A DNA stretch of 64,000 nt from Paragordius varius (taxonomy: Eukaryota; Nematomorpha). The stretch lies in the NCBI GenBank assembly GCA_964247055.1, contig OZ176050.1, forward strand, positions 9,920,001-9,984,000, given 5' to 3'. Positions within the stretch are counted from its first letter, which is position 1; each line of letters starts with the position of its first letter. The notes beneath the pieces are model-generated. The model ran no database searches, had not been told where the DNA came from, and saw only the letters and a list, made by a program, of their open reading frames with translations. A program made the translations under genes and the position numbers. This document shows, piece by piece, positions 60,922 to 64,000 of the stretch.

Positions 60922-62046
60922 ATGCGAAGCTTGATCAAAATTTATTTCGACAAATATAAACGTTTGGTTGATATATTTAAATTTAATGGGGGTATAAAAC
61001 AATCTTTTTTGCAATTATATTAGTAATGTTAATTTTAAAATTTTAGTACCGATGATTTGAAAGTAGGCCGACTTATTGGTGAAGATAACCTGGGAAATAA
61101 ATATTACGAAGATAATTCATATTTTTTCGGTTATATTTTATATTTAAAAAATATTTAGCTGTACATTATGCTTTACATTTATTCATATAGGGAGGAATAG
61201 ATGGGTGGTATACAACCGTAAAGTTGGCTTAGATTATGATGCAAGTCAAGTTGAACCAGGATGGTTTATTTTGCTTTTAATTATATTTATTTTATATCAA
61301 TATATTGCCAAATTTTTTTATATCATGCAATAAAAATTTATATTCGGGACAGGGATTACGGTTAATATTTGTGATTAGGGTTTTGCTCAAAAATAATTTT
61401 GGGCACGTTTTTTTCTCCCAAAATTTTAAAAATGTTTGTGGTAAAAAATTTGAAATCTTACTAAATTATATTTGTTATAAATAGATTGGTATTATTTTTT
61501 ACAAAATTAGCTATTAACAAATTAAGCACTTAGGACTGTTTAGATTAAAATAATGTCAAAAATTTTTACGATACATTTTTTTAAAAATAACCTAAAATTC
61601 AAATCTATTGTCCCTATATTTAAACGATTATTCGAATGCCGTAACTTTTTCTAGTTTTAGTTCCCAATCAATTTTTTTCTTTTATTTATAAAAAAGAAGG
61701 CACCAAATAAAATTGCGATTTTATGCAATATTAATTAAGGTTGGCCTGGCGCAGTCAACCCTTTAACCGTAATTTAATAACTTTATAAGGTTAATAAGTG
61801 TATTCCCTATTATTTTTAATATATTTAATAATGTGCTCATTTCCGCCATGAATCCATTTTTATAGGCATGCCTGGTTGCATAACATTACGGATGATATCC
61901 CAAACAGTAAAAAACTCATGTATGAATGGATGGAGCCTTATAAACCAAATCAATCAGGAACATTTGAAAAATATGTTCCTTATAGCACAACGCCTCAAAA
62001 AATAACTCCCTGGAAACCAGATAATTTTGTAAAAACACGTGTTTAA
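60922..62046 (+). CDS. NDUFA12: NDUFA12 (complex I B17.2 subunit), four exons
   Basis: NDUFA12 is an accessory subunit of mitochondrial respiratory complex I on the matrix side. Exons 60922-61022, 61047-61129, 61191-61263, 61866-62046; 146 codons including stop, giving 145 aa, exactly the human length. Matches: [80 protein letters not shown]. Intron 1 is 24 nt (61023-61046); the others are 61 and 602 nt. Start ATG 60922 gives [19 protein letters not shown], in line with the family N terminus. Confidence 0.97.
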
Positions 62047-63009
62047 TTTTAATATATATATATTTTAATGTTTAATACGCTATTATCATATTTATTCGAC
62101 TTGTGTAATAAACAAATATATGATATCTAAATAAATTAAAATTATTATGCCACAGTATAAATTTTTACTTCATACTTATAAATTAACAATATTTATTTTC
62201 ATATAACCTTTACACCAAATTTTAATTCCTTAGGGGTTTTAATCAGATTGCGATTAATTATAACAGTTGCCCAAAGAACAATGATTAAAAGAACCTTTGG
62301 TATAACATCAAATTCAAAACGGTTTATGATATACTTTAAAATTGTCTTATTAAAGAAGTGACCGATATTTAAAACAAAGCAACGATCGCCTAACTTATAA
62401 TTTTAGAGTTGTCAATTGTCAATAATTTTGTTAATTCCAATAAGAATATCATTAAAAATTTGGACATTTACATATATTTCAGTAAGGCCTCCCAAAGCTA
62501 ATCCATTACTTTTTAGTATCAAATCCGATATTCCTCATAGGCATGCTACACAAAAACGTTTTATTATTTGTCCAAACCGCTTTAAGACGTTAAATTTGGT
62601 AGAGAGCCCTTAACTCATTAAAATTCCAAACAAAAAAAATACTTTTATATAGACCGCATCTCGCGTCTCTAAAAACCGGGTAAAATGCTATAAAATTTGG
62701 GACCGGATTCCATAGCAAAATAACATTGCCTTAAGTTAACTTATCATCAAAAATAAAGGATTTAAATTTATTGTAAATAATTTACACATAACATCATATA
62801 AATATTATGTTATAATAATATTACTAAATTAAATAATTATGGTTGGTTTTTGTACTCAAATATTATTATGCTTTGCTTAATATTTATTGCACTTTCCTTC
62901 TAATATAATTTGGTATGTATTCAATAGGTCGTATAAACCGGAATATATCTTGAGAATGCAAAACATGTTTTTTTGTAATTTTAAAGAAGTTTCGTCTTGC
63001 CGCGTAAAA
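62047..63009. other. Convergent intergenic spacer
   Basis: Between the NDUFA12 stop (+) and the tomosyn stop (-). AT-rich; the frame at 62416-62613 is not protein-like. It should hold both 3' ends. Confidence 0.5.
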
Positions 63010-63904
63010 TTAAAATTGGTACCATTTTTTATCTTTGTATTTAAGCATAATATCGTGGGCCGTTTTAGAATAATTTTCTGATTGAGCTAACATTTGGGCT
63101 GTTCGTTCATCCAAATGACCAAGTTTTTCTCCTCTTTCACCCAAAGCCTATTATTGAAGTATGGTACCATACAATTCAATAAATTGATTAAATATTATCA
63201 AAATTATAATATATTTTTAGGAATTTTATAATAAAAAACAGGTAAAATCACATTAATTTCAAAACTAATATAGAATTATATAATAAATCCGCAACATACT
63301 GACTATATAAAAATAAGGACCGTGTGCATAAAGTAATATCGGATGTCTTTATGAAATGGTTCACTTGTAAATTTTAAAAAAAATATAAAGCAATTTAAAT
63401 GATTAAATTGGTATAAAATACCCAATTTTTCACATTATTAAATTTACATAATTCAATTCTTTGTAAAAGACCAATTTTAGCCCATCTACTTTACTATTAG
63501 GCACACATTTTTATAAATTAAAAATTATTTTACCAATCTAGCTTTTTGAACTGGTCCAGATGCGGTTGCTTGCGCCTTCAAATTTGCATCTTTCAACAAA
63601 ACGGCTGCTGATCTTTGGGCTTTTCCTGCCCCAGCCTCCCCAACTATCAAATAAATGAATAAAGTAAAAAATAAAGTATAGATAATAAACTTTTTATGTT
63701 TTATCTAATTTAAAACCCTATTTTCGTTCAAAACTAATTAAAAACAGGATTAACATAAAATATGGATATAAATACTTACATAATTCCTCTCTATCAATCG
63801 ATGTATTACGTGATGAAAATAGAGTGGCAAAAAAGCTGGTTTTTGGTGGTTCTGGGGTCTCCATAAATTTGTAAATTTTACATTGCATATCAGGTAGGTG
63901 TTTG
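63010..63904 (-). CDS. Tomosyn (STXBP5), 3' three exons; rest outside window
   Basis: Tomosyn is a large WD40 protein with a C-terminal R-SNARE motif that binds syntaxin-1 and SNAP-25 and restrains exocytosis. Exons: 63780-63904, 63534-63643, 63010-63147, in phase. The reading goes METPEPPKTSFFATLFSSRN, SIDREEL/FGEAGAGKAQRS, PVQKARL, then the SNARE segment ALGERGEKLGHLDERTAQML and ends MLKYKDKKWYQF, the characteristic tomosyn tail. The central-layer arginine lies in LDERTAQ. The upstream exons, including all WD40 repeats, lie beyond position 64000. A foldback copy starts in the upstream intron at 63942. Confidence 0.95.
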
Positions 63905-63941
63905 CTATGTAGGAGAAATATTGACTTACATTTAAAATATA

Positions 63942-64000
63942 CAGTCATGTATCCTTTATTTTATCAAAAATTTAATTTTTTTTCTTTAAATGGGTATAAA
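63942..64000 (+). repeat. Start of a second copy of the foldback MITE
   Basis: CAGTCATGTATCCTTTATTT and the following bases match the arm of the element at 36748-36966 almost base for base. The copy is cut by the window end and lies in a tomosyn intron. Confidence 0.8.

Noticed and set aside
1-64000. CRISPR arrays, operons, bacterial genes
   Set aside because: Spliced eukaryotic genes throughout; nothing prokaryotic was seen.

Overview
The window is animal nuclear DNA: very AT-rich, full of (TA)n tracts and small transposons, with spliced genes that are plainly metazoan (annexin, a CCK/sulfakinin-type receptor, tomosyn, RAE1, REEP5/6, MRPS25, NDUFA12, TIPIN, a BOD1-domain protein and a C11orf54-like hydrolase). 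All gene models were built by hand from frame, GT/AG boundaries and remembered family sequences; nothing was searched or computed.

The most striking property is intron size. Many introns are ordinary (55 to 2000 nt), but 13 measure only 21 to 30 nt, mostly 22, 24 or 26. Removing them restores gap-free similarity to human proteins, most clearly in TIPIN, where four such introns interrupt 183 codons. Among animals I recall introns of about 26 nt for dicyemid mesozoans, so a mesozoan (dicyemid or orthonectid) or another genome-reduced bilaterian is my best guess. This is inference, not proof.

Layout: 1-2739 annexin 3' part (+); 2974-9266 RAE1 (-); 9267-11961 spacer with a GC-richer unassigned block; 11962-14882 REEP5/6-like (+); 16636-20290 an intact-looking DNA transposon with 350-bp inverted repeats and a spliced transposase-like gene; 21052-21429 an unrecognised spliced gene (+); 22585-27526 CCK-type receptor (-); 27878-29425 a secreted Pro/Tyr/Val-rich protein (-); 30388-34047 C11orf54-like hydrolase (-), head to head with MRPS25 (34168-34774, +); 34866-35095 and 35733-35978 two small unrecognised genes (-); 38829-48907 a 14-exon BOD1/BOD1L-like gene (-) whose introns hold several foldback elements; 48908-60249 a repeat-rich gap with a truncated LINE, a large foldback and a young Ty3/gypsy LTR element (53538-58101); 60250-62046 the divergent pair TIPIN (-) and NDUFA12 (+), with start codons only 31 bp apart; 63010-63904 the 3' end of tomosyn (-).

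The genes do not form a pathway; they are housekeeping and neuronal genes packed between mobile elements. The mobile load is mostly non-autonomous: MITEs with hAT-like ends, foldbacks with long arms, and roughly 1-kb elements whose termini match those of the transposase-bearing element, which suggests that element mobilised them.
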